In this document: piece by piece, positions 8,103-16,643 of the stretch
How positions within the stretch are numbered: position 1 is the stretch's first letter
Layout of the letters: each line of letters starts with the position of its first letter
Assembly (NCBI GenBank): GCA_004295045.1
Contig: SHND01000055.1
Coordinates: 12,105 to 76,104, forward strand
Direction: 5' to 3'
Length of the DNA stretch: 64,000 nucleotides
Origin: Chloroflexota bacterium
GTDB taxonomy: Bacteria; Chloroflexota; Anaerolineae; UBA4142; SHND01
Notes under the pieces: generated by a model
The model's database searches: none
What the model was told of the DNA's origin: nothing
What the model saw: the letters and a program-made list of their open reading frames with translations, nothing else
Translations under genes and position numbers: made by a program

Positions 8103-8793
8103 AAAAATCTTGGTGGTCGAGGACGAACCGCGCGTCGCGCGGCTTGTCACCGAAGTGTTAAAGGCGGTGGATTTCCAAGCCATCACCGCAGGGAACGGTG
8201 ACGCTGCTATCGAGATGGTCGCGCTGGAGCAACCCGACCTTCTTTTGCTTGATATTATGCTCGGCAGTGGGATGGACGGAATTGAGGTCTGCCGACGGCT
8301 GCGCGAATTTTCAGATGTGCCGGTGATCATGCTGACCGCCAAAGCTAAAAATGAGGATATTTTGCGAGGATTTGACGCGGGCGCGGATGATTACCTGACC
8401 AAGCCGTTTAATGCCAAAGAGCTGCTCGCGCGCGTGCGCGCCGTCTTGAAGCGAACGCGGCGTCCTGAAGAAACGGTAACGAGCGTCTGGAAATGCGGCG
8501 AGCTCGAAATCAATTTTGCGCGGCGGACGATTCGCGCGCGCGGTCAACTTGTTTCACTGACCCACACCGAGTATTCGCTTTTACGCGAGCTCGCCGTCAA
8601 TGCCGAGCGCGTAATGCTGCAACAGGAACTGCTCTCCAAGGTTTGGGGACCGGAATATCTCGACGATGTGGATTATTTGCGCGCCTACATTCGGTATTTG
8701 CGACGCAAGATTGAACCCGACCCCTCGAATCCTCGATATATTCTTACCTCTTCGGGCGTGGGCTATATGCTCACATGTCCGGAACAAGAGTAG
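8095..8793 (+). CDS. OmpR/PhoB-type response regulator
   Basis: The 232-residue regulator has a receiver domain (about 1-118) with acidic residues in VVEDEP, phospho-acceptor Asp53 in LLLLDIML, the Thr in MLTAKAK and the Lys in TKPF. A winged-helix DNA-binding domain (about 128-228) ends RYILTSSGVGYML. The GTG at 8095 is used because it gives the normal family N terminus VREKILVVEDE and an 8-base overlap with the kinase stop. The partner is the kinase just upstream; targets are unknown. Confidence 0.95.
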   Translation: MREKILVVEDEPRVARLVTEVLKAVDFQAITAGNGDAAIEMVALEQPDLLLLDIMLGSGMDGIEVCRRLREFSDVPVIMLTAKAKNEDILRGFDAGADDYLTKPFNAKELLARVRAVLKRTRRPEETVTSVWKCGELEINFARRTIRARGQLVSLTHTEYSLLRELAVNAERVMLQQELLSKVWGPEYLDDVDYLRAYIRYLRRKIEPDPSNPRYILTSSGVGYMLTCPEQE

Positions 8794-8825
8794 CACACAT
8801 TCTCTCTTCTCTTACTCTAGCTTTC

Positions 8826-8859
8826 AAGAGGCAGCGAGCTCAAGCTCGCTGCCTCTTTT
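8826..8859 (+). terminator. Intrinsic terminator of the two-component operon
   Basis: AAGAGGCAGCGAGC and GCTCGCTGCCTCTT form a near-perfect long stem around TCAA, followed by TTTT. It lies 33 bases after the regulator stop codon. Confidence 0.9.
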
Positions 8860-8947
8860 CATACTTTTTTCATCTCCCCGCAATCGTTTCTATGACATTT
8901 TTCGTCTCGTTGTGCTAAGTTGGCATTAAAGCCGATAGGAAACTGAA

Positions 8948-9559
8948 ATGAATGATACGTTCGCTGTACAAGCCCACGCGCGCTCTGCGGTTCCCCGTGC
9001 CTCAAATGCTCTCTTCACAGCGCGCGCGATTCTGGCTGATACGCTGGAATATTACGCAAGCCGACGATCCGTTGAGGCGGCTAAAGTGACAGCCAAGGAG
9101 ATGCGGAGCGGTGATAGAGCGTTGCAAGCGGATTTGGAGCGCCGCCTTGCCCGTTCGCTTGCTGAATATCTGGGCGGAATGGATCGCGATCTAAAAGCTG
9201 TCTATCTCTACGAGCAAAAGCTCGCTGAAGATGACGAATCGCTCGATGCGCTCGTTACCGACCCGCTCCACCTAGTTGTCTGGGCAGAGCCCAAGACAGT
9301 CGCGCTCGACGCGTTGATTACCATGCTCAATCGAGCGCTGACACAAGCAATGAGTGAACTGCGAAAAAAGTCCGCGACTCGGCGCGCGCTTGATGCTCAC
9401 CTCATAGATGATGCCGAAGTCCGCGACCGCGTGGGTTATGCCGCGTTCCTGTTCTCTCCCCATCATCGTCCCGTGCAGGTCTGGCGCAGGGCGGACGTCG
9501 CATCTGACGCAAGCAGATGGCTTGTGCAGGAACAATCATTGGAGCGAACCGGAATCTGA
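8948..9559 (+). CDS. Hypothetical protein (203 aa)
   Basis: Not recognised. It has no signal peptide or membrane segment, is rich in Ala, Arg, Asp and Glu, and looks largely helical. A central acidic stretch (EQKLAEDDESLDALVTD) is followed by HLVVWAEPKTVALDALI. AGGAA lies before the ATG, and a strong terminator upstream separates it from the two-component genes. It precedes the DksA/TraR-like gene by 42 bases, so they may be cotranscribed. A role in the nearby stress/signalling group is only a guess from position. Confidence 0.7.
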   Translation: MNDTFAVQAHARSAVPRASNALFTARAILADTLEYYASRRSVEAAKVTAKEMRSGDRALQADLERRLARSLAEYLGGMDRDLKAVYLYEQKLAEDDESLDALVTDPLHLVVWAEPKTVALDALITMLNRALTQAMSELRKKSATRRALDAHLIDDAEVRDRVGYAAFLFSPHHRPVQVWRRADVASDASRWLVQEQSLERTGI

Positions 9560-9601
9560 TAGAAACATGCGGGAAATAAATTTCAGAATGAGGAGGTCAC
9601 A

Positions 9602-9988
9602 ATGAACGCTAACTTTAAGCGCACAATAAAGCAATACCTGATTCAGGAATCCAGGCGACTGGAAAAATCTATCCAAGCTTACCAAAAGCGTCTCGAGCGC
9701 ATGTCGCCGTCAAGCGGCGACGACGCGGATCACGTGGTGAACCTGCTTGAACAGAGCCACACCTTGACCATCTTGGAACAACTGCGACAGCAGTTGAATC
9801 GAGTGGAAGCCGCGCGCCGACGCGTGGCTGAAGGTAAATATGGCATCTGCGTGGATTGTCACCGGGCGATCCCGGCGGAGCGCCTGAAAGCCCTTCCTTA
9901 TGCGACGCTTTGCGTTCGCTGTCAATCTCAACGCGAACGCGGACCGCGTTCCTTGATGATGTCGCAGAGCAGCTTGCAAGCGACGTAG
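9602..9988 (+). CDS. DksA/TraR-family zinc-finger protein
   Basis: The 128-residue protein has a charged helical hairpin (about 1-85) and then a C4 zinc finger, CVDC..17 residues..CVRC, in the family pattern YGICVDCHRAIPAERLKALPY. Relatives bind the secondary channel of RNA polymerase and adjust transcription under stress. Good ribosome site AGGAGG 6 bases before the ATG. The acidic tip of the coiled coil is not the classical DksA DxxDxA form, so its exact effect cannot be assumed. Confidence 0.9.
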   Translation: MNANFKRTIKQYLIQESRRLEKSIQAYQKRLERMSPSSGDDADHVVNLLEQSHTLTILEQLRQQLNRVEAARRRVAEGKYGICVDCHRAIPAERLKALPYATLCVRCQSQRERGPRSLMMSQSSLQAT

Positions 9989-10069
9989 CAAGCTGACATT
10001 TTTTCTGCATTGAAATGCTACAATCAAATTCGGGTTATCCCACGCTTGCGAGCTTGATACCCACACACT

Positions 10070-10115
10070 CGACAAGTTGGAATGGTGGTACGAAATTCTT
10101 CGTAGGGTGTATCAA
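10070..10115 (+). other. Fragment resembling the C terminus of the upstream kinase
   Basis: In frame this stretch reads KLEWWYEILRRVYQ, matching the kinase C terminus ELEWWYELVRRVD at 4658-4700, and the DNA shares TTGGAATGGTGGTACGA. It is open into the pentapeptide gene, but the real start of that gene is 10149. It may be the remnant of a second kinase copy or a mobile snippet. Confidence 0.45.
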
Positions 10116-10148
10116 GTCGTGATACAATCAGCCACGCGGAGGCATCAC

Positions 10149-10535
10149 ATGGCAAACGAGGGACAGCTCGAAATTATCAAACAAGGCACCAAGGAATGGC
10201 ACGCGTGGCGCGAGCGCAATCGCCAACTGAAACCGGACCTTTCAGGGGCGAATCTTTCTAATTATGAACTCGTCGGCGTCGAGCTGTATGAGACGCGCCT
10301 CTCCAACGTGATATTGACCGGTTCCAATCTAACGGGCGCGAATCTTGCCGGCGCGGACCTTACATCGGCAAATCTTTATCAGGTGAATCTGACGGGGGCG
10401 AATCTACGCGGGGCGATCCTCGTCGGCGCGAATTTCACGGGCGCGACATTGCGCGGCGCGGACCTGACCGATGCAAACTTGAGCGGCGCGATTCTTAGTC
10501 ATACGACCATGCCGGATGGTTCGATGCATGTGTGA
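10149..10535 (+). CDS. Pentapeptide-repeat protein
   Basis: The 128-residue protein has about 16 pentapeptide repeats from residue 36 onward (A-[DN]-L-x-x, for example GANLTGANLAGADLT), expected to fold as a right-handed quadrilateral beta-helix. The first 35 residues are unrelated and charged. The ATG at 10149 is chosen because GGAGG lies 6 bases upstream. Some such proteins bind gyrase; nothing here shows that this one does. Confidence 0.88.
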   Translation: MANEGQLEIIKQGTKEWHAWRERNRQLKPDLSGANLSNYELVGVELYETRLSNVILTGSNLTGANLAGADLTSANLYQVNLTGANLRGAILVGANFTGATLRGADLTDANLSGAILSHTTMPDGSMHV

Positions 10536-10581
10536 TAGTGTTTATTGCAAAGTGGATGATTGAAGAAACATCAAATTCATC

Positions 10582-10670
10582 AAAAAGGAAAAAGGCAAAA
10601 GCGAAAAGCGAAAAGGCATAATCGGAGTATACTTTTTCACTTTTGCCTTTTCGCTTTTCGCTTCCTCATT
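10582..10670. repeat. Heptamer inverted-repeat element
   Basis: The left arm is AAAAGGC AAAAGCG AAAAGCG AAAAGGC and the right arm ACTTTTG CCTTTTC GCTTTTC GCTTCC. The arms are complementary and could pair as a long hairpin. The pyrimidine arm ends 6 bases before the ATG of the dehydrogenase, and no Shine-Dalgarno sequence is present. Confidence 0.75.
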
Positions 10671-11660
10671 ATGAAACATAAAGTATTCGTCTCTCGCATT
10701 ATCCCCGATGAAGGGCTGAATCTCGTGCTCGACGCGTGCGATGCCGAAGTATGGCAGGATGAATTGCCGCCGCCGCGCGAAATTTTGCTCGAAAAAATCC
10801 GCGACAAAGTGGGCTTGCTCTCGCTGCTCACCGACAAGATTGACGCGGAACTCATGGACTTGAATCCGCAACTGCGCGTCGTCGCCAATTACGCGGTGGG
10901 TTTCGACAACATTGACATTCCCGCTGCGACCCAACGCGGTTTGCCGATTGGCAATACGCCCGGCGTGTTGACCGACACCACTGCTGATTTTGCGTTCACG
11001 ATGTTGATGAGCGCGGCGCGGCGCGTCGTCGAAGGCGCGGACTATGTGCGCGCGGGCAAATGGAAAACGTGGGGACCCAAATTGTTGACCGGCATTGACA
11101 TTCACGGCGCGACGTTGGGACTCATCGGGTTCGGACGCATCGGGCAAGCAATGGCAAAACGCGCGAGCGGTTTCGACATGCGCGTCTTGTATTACGACCA
11201 ATATCGCCGCGAGGATTTGGAAAAATCTATGGGCGTGGTTTATGCCGACATGGACACGCTGCTGCACGAATCCGATTTCGTTTCCATTCACACCGATTTG
11301 AACGAATCCACGCGTCACATGTTTAACAACGACGCGTTTGCAAAAATGAAATCGTCCGCCGTTCTCATCAACAGCGCGCGCGGTCCCATCATTGATCCCG
11401 CCGCGTTGTACGACGCGTTGTCGTCGGGAAAAATCCGCGCGGCGGCGTTGGATGTGACTGAACCCGAACCGATTCACATGGATAGCCCGCTGCTCACCTT
11501 GCCGAATTGTCTCGTCGTTCCGCACATTGCGAGCGCGTCCATTGCCACGCGCGGCAAGATGGCAGAGATGGCGGCGAAAAATTTGATTGCGGGCGTGAAT
11601 GGCGAGAGGTTGCCAACGCCGGTGAATCCCGAAGTGTATGAGAAAGGAATACGCAAGTGA
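10671..11660 (+). CDS. D-2-hydroxyacid dehydrogenase (glyoxylate/hydroxypyruvate reductase-like)
   Basis: A 329-residue NAD(P)-dependent dehydrogenase. The dinucleotide-binding loop is GLIGFGRIGQAMA. Catalytic Arg lies in INSARGPIID, the Glu in TEPEP and the His in VVPHIASAS. The N-terminal sequence VFVSRIIPDEGL resembles D-glycerate dehydrogenases, but the exact substrate is not certain. The ATG at 10671 directly follows a heptamer repeat; the frame is open upstream through the repeat but that part is not family-like. It overlaps the HicB-like gene by GTGA. Confidence 0.9.
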   Translation: MKHKVFVSRIIPDEGLNLVLDACDAEVWQDELPPPREILLEKIRDKVGLLSLLTDKIDAELMDLNPQLRVVANYAVGFDNIDIPAATQRGLPIGNTPGVLTDTTADFAFTMLMSAARRVVEGADYVRAGKWKTWGPKLLTGIDIHGATLGLIGFGRIGQAMAKRASGFDMRVLYYDQYRREDLEKSMGVVYADMDTLLHESDFVSIHTDLNESTRHMFNNDAFAKMKSSAVLINSARGPIIDPAALYDALSSGKIRAAALDVTEPEPIHMDSPLLTLPNCLVVPHIASASIATRGKMAEMAAKNLIAGVNGERLPTPVNPEVYEKGIRK

Positions 11661-11830
11661 CAAAATATGTTTTGCCCATCGTGATTGAAAAGGATGAGGA
11701 CGGTTACTTTGCATTTTGTCCTGAATTGCAGGGATGTTACACGCAAGGCGAAACGTACGAAGAAGTATTGGCGAACATTGAAGATGCAATTCGTCTGCAT
11801 CTTGAAGACCGCGTCGCAAGATGTCACTAA
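11657..11830 (+). CDS. HicB/UPF0150-like small protein
   Basis: The 57-residue frame reads MTKYVLPIVIEKDEDGYFA, then FCPELQGCYTQGETYEEVL and NIEDAIRLHLED, the classic HicB-like partial RNase-H fold. HicB proteins are antitoxins to the HicA RNA-binding toxin, but no HicA frame is seen on either side. It lacks a C-terminal DNA-binding extension. Its GTG overlaps the dehydrogenase stop and its TAA overlaps the next ATG by 10 bases, so it is tightly embedded in the operon. Confidence 0.8.
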   Translation: MTKYVLPIVIEKDEDGYFAFCPELQGCYTQGETYEEVLANIEDAIRLHLEDRVARCH

Positions 11831-12393
11831 AACCCAAGATTCTCCGCGAAACATTTCCGCGCGGCAAAGGTTTCACCATTATTGATGCTCCATGGCGGCA
11901 CAAGTATTTTGATTTGCCAAAGGATGAGCAGTGTTTCATCTGCCGCGCGATTTATGCCGCGCCGCGTTATGACGCGAAAAACCTGCTTCTCGTGCGCGGC
12001 GAACGCGCAATCATTATTTTGAATCGTTATCCGTACACGATGGGCGCGTTGATGGTCGCGCCTGTCGCGCACGTCGGCGATTTCCGCGAAATTGATGACG
12101 AAACACTTTCGGAAATGAATCAATTGGTCAAACGCGCCATGAACATTCTCGACGCGGCGATTCGTCCGAAAGCGTACAACATCGGTATCAATCAAGGGGT
12201 GGACGCGGGCGCGGGGCTAAAGGACCACTTGCACATTCACGTTGTCCCGCGTTGGGCAGCGGATACAAATTTTATGACGACGATTGGCGACGCGCGCGTT
12301 CTTGCACAAGACGTGGACGGAATGTACAAGCGTTTGAAAAAGGCGATGAAGGGTGTGGTAGAGAGGGAAACAGGTAGGCAGAGAAACAGGTAG
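11821..12393 (+). CDS. HIT-family nucleotide hydrolase/transferase
   Basis: The 190-residue protein has the histidine triad HLHIHVVPRW, an upstream CFIC pair and AYNIGINQGVDAGAGLKDH, as in diadenosine polyphosphate hydrolases or phosphorylases of the HIT family. It acts in the cytosol on nucleotide phosphates. It starts inside the HicB-like gene (10-base overlap). Its last ten residues, ERETGRQRNR, are encoded by the purine arm of the GGAAACAG repeat that follows, so the C terminus is probably a repeat-derived extension. Confidence 0.9.
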   Translation: MSLKPKILRETFPRGKGFTIIDAPWRHKYFDLPKDEQCFICRAIYAAPRYDAKNLLLVRGERAIIILNRYPYTMGALMVAPVAHVGDFREIDDETLSEMNQLVKRAMNILDAAIRPKAYNIGINQGVDAGAGLKDHLHIHVVPRWAADTNFMTTIGDARVLAQDVDGMYKRLKKAMKGVVERETGRQRNR

Positions 12394-12540
12394 TAGGGAA
12401 ACATGGAAACAGGGAAACAGGGAAACAGGAACGGAGGGATACTTGTTTCCCTGTCTCCTTTTCTACTTGTTACTTGTCTTCTGGTCTCCTTTTCTACCTG
12501 CTACTTTTCTTCCTGCTACTTGCTCTCTGCTACTTTTCTG
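12358..12540. repeat. Large octamer/heptamer repeat element
   Basis: The left arm has GGAAACAT and three GGAAACAG units. The right arm is pyrimidine-rich with repeats such as CTTGTTTCC, CTACTTGT, CTGCTACTT. The two arms are largely complementary. The element fills the whole space between the HIT gene, whose end it encodes, and the thiolase promoter. Confidence 0.75.
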
Positions 12541-12549
12541 CATTTTTGT

Positions 12550-12555
12550 TATAAT
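12550..12555 (+). promoter_or_regulatory. TATAAT -10 box of the thiolase gene
   Basis: TATAAT lies 20 bases before the thiolase ATG, just after the repeat element. A transcription start near 12562 would give a leader of about 14 bases. The -35 is not clear. Confidence 0.45.
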
Positions 12556-12575
12556 AGCCACGAGGTTTAATCAAG

Positions 12576-13754
12576 ATGAAAAACAAAGAAGTTTTTATTC
12601 TCTCTGGCGCGCGGCTCCCCACCGGAAAATTTCAAGGTTCGTTAAAAGATATTCCCGCGACGCAGTTGGGCGCGCACGCAATTCGCGCCGCGCTCGAACG
12701 CGCGCAGGTTGACCCCAAGCAAATTGGCGAAGCGCTGCTTGGCAATGTGGTCAGCGCAGGTTTGGGGCAAGCGCCCGCGCGTCAAGCCGCGCTCGGCGCG
12801 GGTTTGCCCGATACGATTAACGCGACGTTGGTGAACAAAGTGTGCGGCTCGTCACTCAAAGCGGTGATGCTTGGCAGTGCAATGATACGCGCGGGCGATG
12901 CAAATTTTCTCGTCACGGGCGGCTTTGAAAGCATGTCACGCGGTCCATATCTTTCGGATCAACTGCGCGGCGGCGCGCGCATGGGCGATGTAAAATTCCG
13001 CGACGCGGTGGTATTCGACGCGCTCACAGACCCGTTTCACAACTGGCACATGGGCAACGCGGCGGAATTGATCGCGCAAAAGATGGAAGTGACGCGCGAG
13101 GAACAGGACGAATACGCGCTGCGTTCGCATCAACGCGCGCACGCGGCGCAGCAAGCGGGAAAATTTCAAGCCGAAATCGCGCCGCTAGAAATTCCCATCA
13201 AGGGGGGGGTGAAAATTTTTGACGCGGACGAAACAATTCGCGCGGATACTTCACTTGAAGCATTGGCGAAACTGAAACCCGCGTTTCAAGAAAATGGAAC
13301 AGTCACCGCAGGCAACGCGCCGGGCTGGAGCGACGGCGCGGCGGCATTGGTACTTGCAGGCGAAGATGCCATCAACGGACACAAACCTCTCGCGCGCATC
13401 GCGGGGTATCATCAATCGGGAACGGTTCCCGAAAAAATTTTTTGGGCGCCGATTGAGGCGATAAACGGATTGTTGAAAAAATTGAATTGGTCACGCGACG
13501 ATGTTGATTTGTTTGAACTGAACGAAGCATTTGCCGCGCAGGTCCTCGCCGATGGACGCGAAATTGGTTGGGATTGGGACAAGGTGAACGTCAACGGTGG
13601 CGCGATTGCTTTGGGACATCCACTCGGCGCGAGCGGCGCGAAAATTTTGGTGACGCTGTTGTACGAATTGAAACGACGCGGCGGAACGCGCGGGATTGCG
13701 TCGGCGTGTTTGGGCGGAGGAGAAGCGGTGGCAGTGGCGGTAGAGATGGTGTGA
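12576..13754 (+). CDS. Acetyl-CoA C-acyltransferase (thiolase)
   Basis: The 392-residue thiolase joins or splits acyl-CoA units. Nucleophile Cys90 lies in NKVCGSSLKAV, with NEAFAA, the catalytic His in GHPLGASGAK, and the second Cys in the C-terminal SACLGGGEAVA. Length and motifs fit the biosynthetic/degradative thiolase II family. It opens the acyl-CoA cluster, followed by acyl-CoA dehydrogenase and a carboxylase, so a role in fatty or branched-chain acyl-CoA breakdown is likely. A degradative versus biosynthetic direction cannot be decided from sequence. Confidence 0.93.
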   Translation: MKNKEVFILSGARLPTGKFQGSLKDIPATQLGAHAIRAALERAQVDPKQIGEALLGNVVSAGLGQAPARQAALGAGLPDTINATLVNKVCGSSLKAVMLGSAMIRAGDANFLVTGGFESMSRGPYLSDQLRGGARMGDVKFRDAVVFDALTDPFHNWHMGNAAELIAQKMEVTREEQDEYALRSHQRAHAAQQAGKFQAEIAPLEIPIKGGVKIFDADETIRADTSLEALAKLKPAFQENGTVTAGNAPGWSDGAAALVLAGEDAINGHKPLARIAGYHQSGTVPEKIFWAPIEAINGLLKKLNWSRDDVDLFELNEAFAAQVLADGREIGWDWDKVNVNGGAIALGHPLGASGAKILVTLLYELKRRGGTRGIASACLGGGEAVAVAVEMV

Positions 13755-13824
13755 ATGGAAACACGGAAACAGGTAGACAGGAAATCAGGGAACTTGTCTA
13801 CTTGTCTCCCTCTTATTTGTCTAC
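13755..13824. repeat. Octamer inverted-repeat element
   Basis: The left arm GGAAACACGGAAACAGG is complementary in part to the right arm with CTACTTGT, CTACTTGT and TTTGTCTAC. The right arm ends directly in the ATG of the acyl-CoA dehydrogenase, without a Shine-Dalgarno sequence. Confidence 0.7.
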
Positions 13825-14988
13825 ATGAATTTCGAACTCACCGAAGAACAAAAACAAATCCGCGGTTTGGCGCGCGAATTCGCGCAAAAAGAAATCGCGC
13901 CGATTGCGGCAGAGTATGACGCGCGCGGTGAATTTCCGCGCGAGACGATTATGAAGTTGGGCGAACTCGGCTTGATGGGCATTGAGATCCCTGTCGAGTA
14001 CGGCGGCGCGGGGCTCGATACCATGTGCTATGTGTTGGCGATGGAGGAAATTTCCAAAGCGGACGCCTCGCACGGCACGATTGTTTCTGTGAACAATTCG
14101 TTGTTCTGTCACGGGTTGTACAAGTTTGGGACAAAAGAGCAAAAAGAAAAATATCTCGTTCCTGTCGCGTCGGGCAAAAAAATCGGCGCGTATTCGTTGA
14201 CCGAACCGCAATCGGGCAGCGACGCGGGAAACATGCTCACGCGCGCGGTGTTGAACGGCGACACGTACACCATCAACGGACGCAAGTCGTGGGTGACGAG
14301 CGGACCCGTCGCGGATTTTGTAGTGTTGTTTGCGATGGTGAAACCGGAACTCAAACACAAAGGCACCGCCGCATTTATGATTGACACGACGCAGCCCGGT
14401 TTTGAACGCGGCAAGGTGGAACCGAAACTCGGCATCCGCGCGAGCGCGACGTGCGAACTTTTTTTTGACAACTATCGCGTCGCGGCGAGCGAACGCGTCG
14501 GGCAAGAAGGCGACGGTTTCAAAATTGCGATGACGATTCTCGACGCGGGGCGCATCGGCATCGCCGCGCAAGCATTGGGCATCGCGCAAGCGGCGTTTGA
14601 AGCGTCGGTGAAATACTCCAAAGAACGCGAAGCATTCGGCAGCAAGATTGGCGACTTTCAAGCGATTCAATGGATGCTGGCGGATATGGCGACGCGCATC
14701 GAAGCCGCGCGTTTGTTGGTGTACAACGCGGCATTAAAGAAAACGCGTTCCGCCAATGGCGGGGGTGAAAATTTTACGCGTGATGCGGCGATGGCGAAAT
14801 TGTACGCCAGCGAAGTTGCGTCGTTCGCTACCGATTGCGCGATTCAAATTCACGGCGGGATGGGTTACTCCAAAGAACTGCCGATTGAGAGATATTATCG
14901 CGATGCGCGGATTACGCGCATCTATGAAGGCACGAGCGAAATTCAGCGCACGATTATCGCGCGCGAGACGTTGAAACAGTACGCTTGA
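13825..14988 (+). CDS. Acyl-CoA dehydrogenase
   Basis: The 387-residue FAD enzyme oxidises acyl-CoA to enoyl-CoA and passes electrons to ETF. Family signatures are SLTEPQSGSDAGN, GRKSWVTSG and the C-terminal YEGTSEIQRTIIARE. MCYVLAMEEISKADASHGTIVSVNN is typical of the short- or branched-chain class. The start codon follows a repeat arm and lacks a ribosome site. It probably acts with the neighbouring thiolase and carboxylase in branched-chain or short-chain acyl-CoA catabolism. Confidence 0.93.
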   Translation: MNFELTEEQKQIRGLAREFAQKEIAPIAAEYDARGEFPRETIMKLGELGLMGIEIPVEYGGAGLDTMCYVLAMEEISKADASHGTIVSVNNSLFCHGLYKFGTKEQKEKYLVPVASGKKIGAYSLTEPQSGSDAGNMLTRAVLNGDTYTINGRKSWVTSGPVADFVVLFAMVKPELKHKGTAAFMIDTTQPGFERGKVEPKLGIRASATCELFFDNYRVAASERVGQEGDGFKIAMTILDAGRIGIAAQALGIAQAAFEASVKYSKEREAFGSKIGDFQAIQWMLADMATRIEAARLLVYNAALKKTRSANGGGENFTRDAAMAKLYASEVASFATDCAIQIHGGMGYSKELPIERYYRDARITRIYEGTSEIQRTIIARETLKQYA

Positions 14989-14989
14989 C

Positions 14990-15023
14990 GAATTCGGAAT
15001 TCCGAATTCGGAATTCCGAATTC
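14990..15023. repeat. Perfect 34-bp heptamer palindrome
   Basis: GAATTCG GAATTCC GAATTCG GAATTCC GAATTC is a heptamer array that is also a perfect palindrome over 34 bases. It starts just past the acyl-CoA dehydrogenase stop codon and ends 11 bases before the carboxylase ATG. Confidence 0.85.
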
Positions 15024-15034
15024 AACATTAAACC

Positions 15035-16585
15035 ATGTCACTCGACGGCAAAATGATGGAACTACGCGCGATGCGCGAACAGGCGCTAATTGGCGGCGGA
15101 CAAAAACGCATTGACCAACAGCACGCCAAAGGAAAATATACGGCGCGCGAACGAATCGAACTTTTGTTGGACGAGGGTTCGTTCCAAGAAATCGGCATGT
15201 ACGTGACGCAGCGCGGTTCATCGTACAGCACGGGCGAACAAACATTTTATGGCGATGGCGTCGTCACCGGTTATGGGACGATTGATGGACGGCTCGTGTA
15301 TGTGTATTCGCAGGATTTCACTGTGTTTGGCGGCTCGCTTGGTGAAGCCCACGCGGAAAAAATTGTGCGCTTGCAAGATATGGCGTTGAAAAATGGCGCG
15401 CCGATTATTGGGTTGAATGATTCGGGCGGCGCGCGGATTCAAGAAGGTGTCATTTCGCTCGGCGGCTACGCCGATATTTTTTTGCGTAACACATTGGCGA
15501 GCGGCGTGATTCCGCAAATCAGCGCGATTATGGGACCGTGCGCGGGCGGCGCGGTTTATTCGCCGGCGCTCACCGATTTTACGTTGATGGTCAAAGACAC
15601 GAGTTATATGTTCGTGACGGGTCCCGATGTCGTGCGCGCAGTGACGCACGAGGATGTTTCGTTTGAAACACTCGGCGGCGCGATGGTTCACAACTCAACC
15701 AGCGGCGTCGCGCATTTCGCGGCGAACAGCGAAGAGGAAGCGGTGAACATGCTTCGCACGCTGCTTTCGTTTTTGCCGCAAAACAACGCCGAAGACCCAC
15801 CGCGCCGCGCGACGGCGGACTCGCCCTTGCGCGCGGATGAAGAGCTCGACGACATTGTGCCTGACAATCCGAACAAAGCGTATGATATAAAAGATGTCAT
15901 TCGACGCATTGTGGACGACGGCGATTTTTTTGAGGTGCAAGAACATTTCGCGGGAAATATCGTAATCGGTTTTGCGCGCATGAATGGGCGCGTCATCGGC
16001 ATCGTCGCGCAGCAGCCGATGGTTCTCGCGGGCGTCCTCGACATTAACGCGTCGGTCAAAGGCGCGCGCTTTGTGCGCTTTTGCGATTGTTTCAATATCC
16101 CGATTCTGACGCTGGAAGATGTGCCCGGATTTTTGCCGGGCGTTGGTCAAGAACACGGGGGTGTGATTCGGCACGGCGCGAAATTGTTGTTTGCGTATTG
16201 CGAAGCGACGGTGCCAAAAATTACGGTCATTACGCGCAAATCGTACGGCGGCGCGTATTGCGTGATGAATTCCAAACACATTCGCGGCGATATGAATCTC
16301 GCATGGCCCACCGCCGAAATCGCGGTGATGGGTCCCGAAGGCGCGGTGAATATCATTTATCGCGAAGAGATTCAAATGTCCTCCGACCCCGACGCGACGC
16401 GTCAACGTTTGATTGCGGAATATCGCGAACGTTTTGCGAATCCGTACGTCGCCGCATCGCGCGGCTATGTGGACGACATTATCGAGCCGCGCTTTACGCG
16501 TTCGCGTGTCATTTCCGCGTTAGAGATGCTGCAAAACAAACGCGATAGTTTGCCGCCAAAGAAACATGGAAATATTCCCCTATGA
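15035..16585 (+). CDS. pccB: Acyl-CoA carboxylase beta subunit (propionyl-CoA carboxylase-like)
   Basis: The 516-residue carboxyltransferase moves CO2 from carboxybiotin to an acyl-CoA, here probably propionyl-CoA given the mutase and epimerase downstream. Signatures include [29 protein letters not shown], the second oxyanion region [21 protein letters not shown] and [13 protein letters not shown]. Length fits PccB. The biotin carboxylase and BCCP are separate genes a little downstream, so the enzyme is a three-subunit type. Methylmalonyl-CoA decarboxylase is an alternative for the family, but the separate biotin carboxylase argues for a carboxylase. Confidence 0.93.
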   Translation: MSLDGKMMELRAMREQALIGGGQKRIDQQHAKGKYTARERIELLLDEGSFQEIGMYVTQRGSSYSTGEQTFYGDGVVTGYGTIDGRLVYVYSQDFTVFGGSLGEAHAEKIVRLQDMALKNGAPIIGLNDSGGARIQEGVISLGGYADIFLRNTLASGVIPQISAIMGPCAGGAVYSPALTDFTLMVKDTSYMFVTGPDVVRAVTHEDVSFETLGGAMVHNSTSGVAHFAANSEEEAVNMLRTLLSFLPQNNAEDPPRRATADSPLRADEELDDIVPDNPNKAYDIKDVIRRIVDDGDFFEVQEHFAGNIVIGFARMNGRVIGIVAQQPMVLAGVLDINASVKGARFVRFCDCFNIPILTLEDVPGFLPGVGQEHGGVIRHGAKLLFAYCEATVPKITVITRKSYGGAYCVMNSKHIRGDMNLAWPTAEIAVMGPEGAVNIIYREEIQMSSDPDATRQRLIAEYRERFANPYVAASRGYVDDIIEPRFTRSRVISALEMLQNKRDSLPPKKHGNIPL

Positions 16586-16643
16586 ATGCATAATGCAGAA
16601 TGCACAATGACCGTTCGTCATTCGTCATTCGTCGTTCGTCTCT
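16585..16643. repeat. Heptamer repeat element
   Basis: The left half is ATGCATA ATGCAGA ATGCACA ATGAC and the right half GTTCGTC ATTCGTC ATTCGTC GTTCGTC TCT, ending directly at the ATG of the next gene. The halves pair through GCATT/AATGC-type units, less perfectly than in other elements. Confidence 0.7.

Noticed and set aside
10542..11939. Long minus-strand open frame (465 codons) across the dehydrogenase gene
   Set aside because: It is the shadow of a gene with strong codon bias; the product is Arg/His-rich with no family motif, and the plus-strand genes are clear.
12394..12540. Regular repeats that could be taken for a CRISPR array
   Set aside because: Units are 7-8 bases with no unique spacers of constant length and no cas genes are present.
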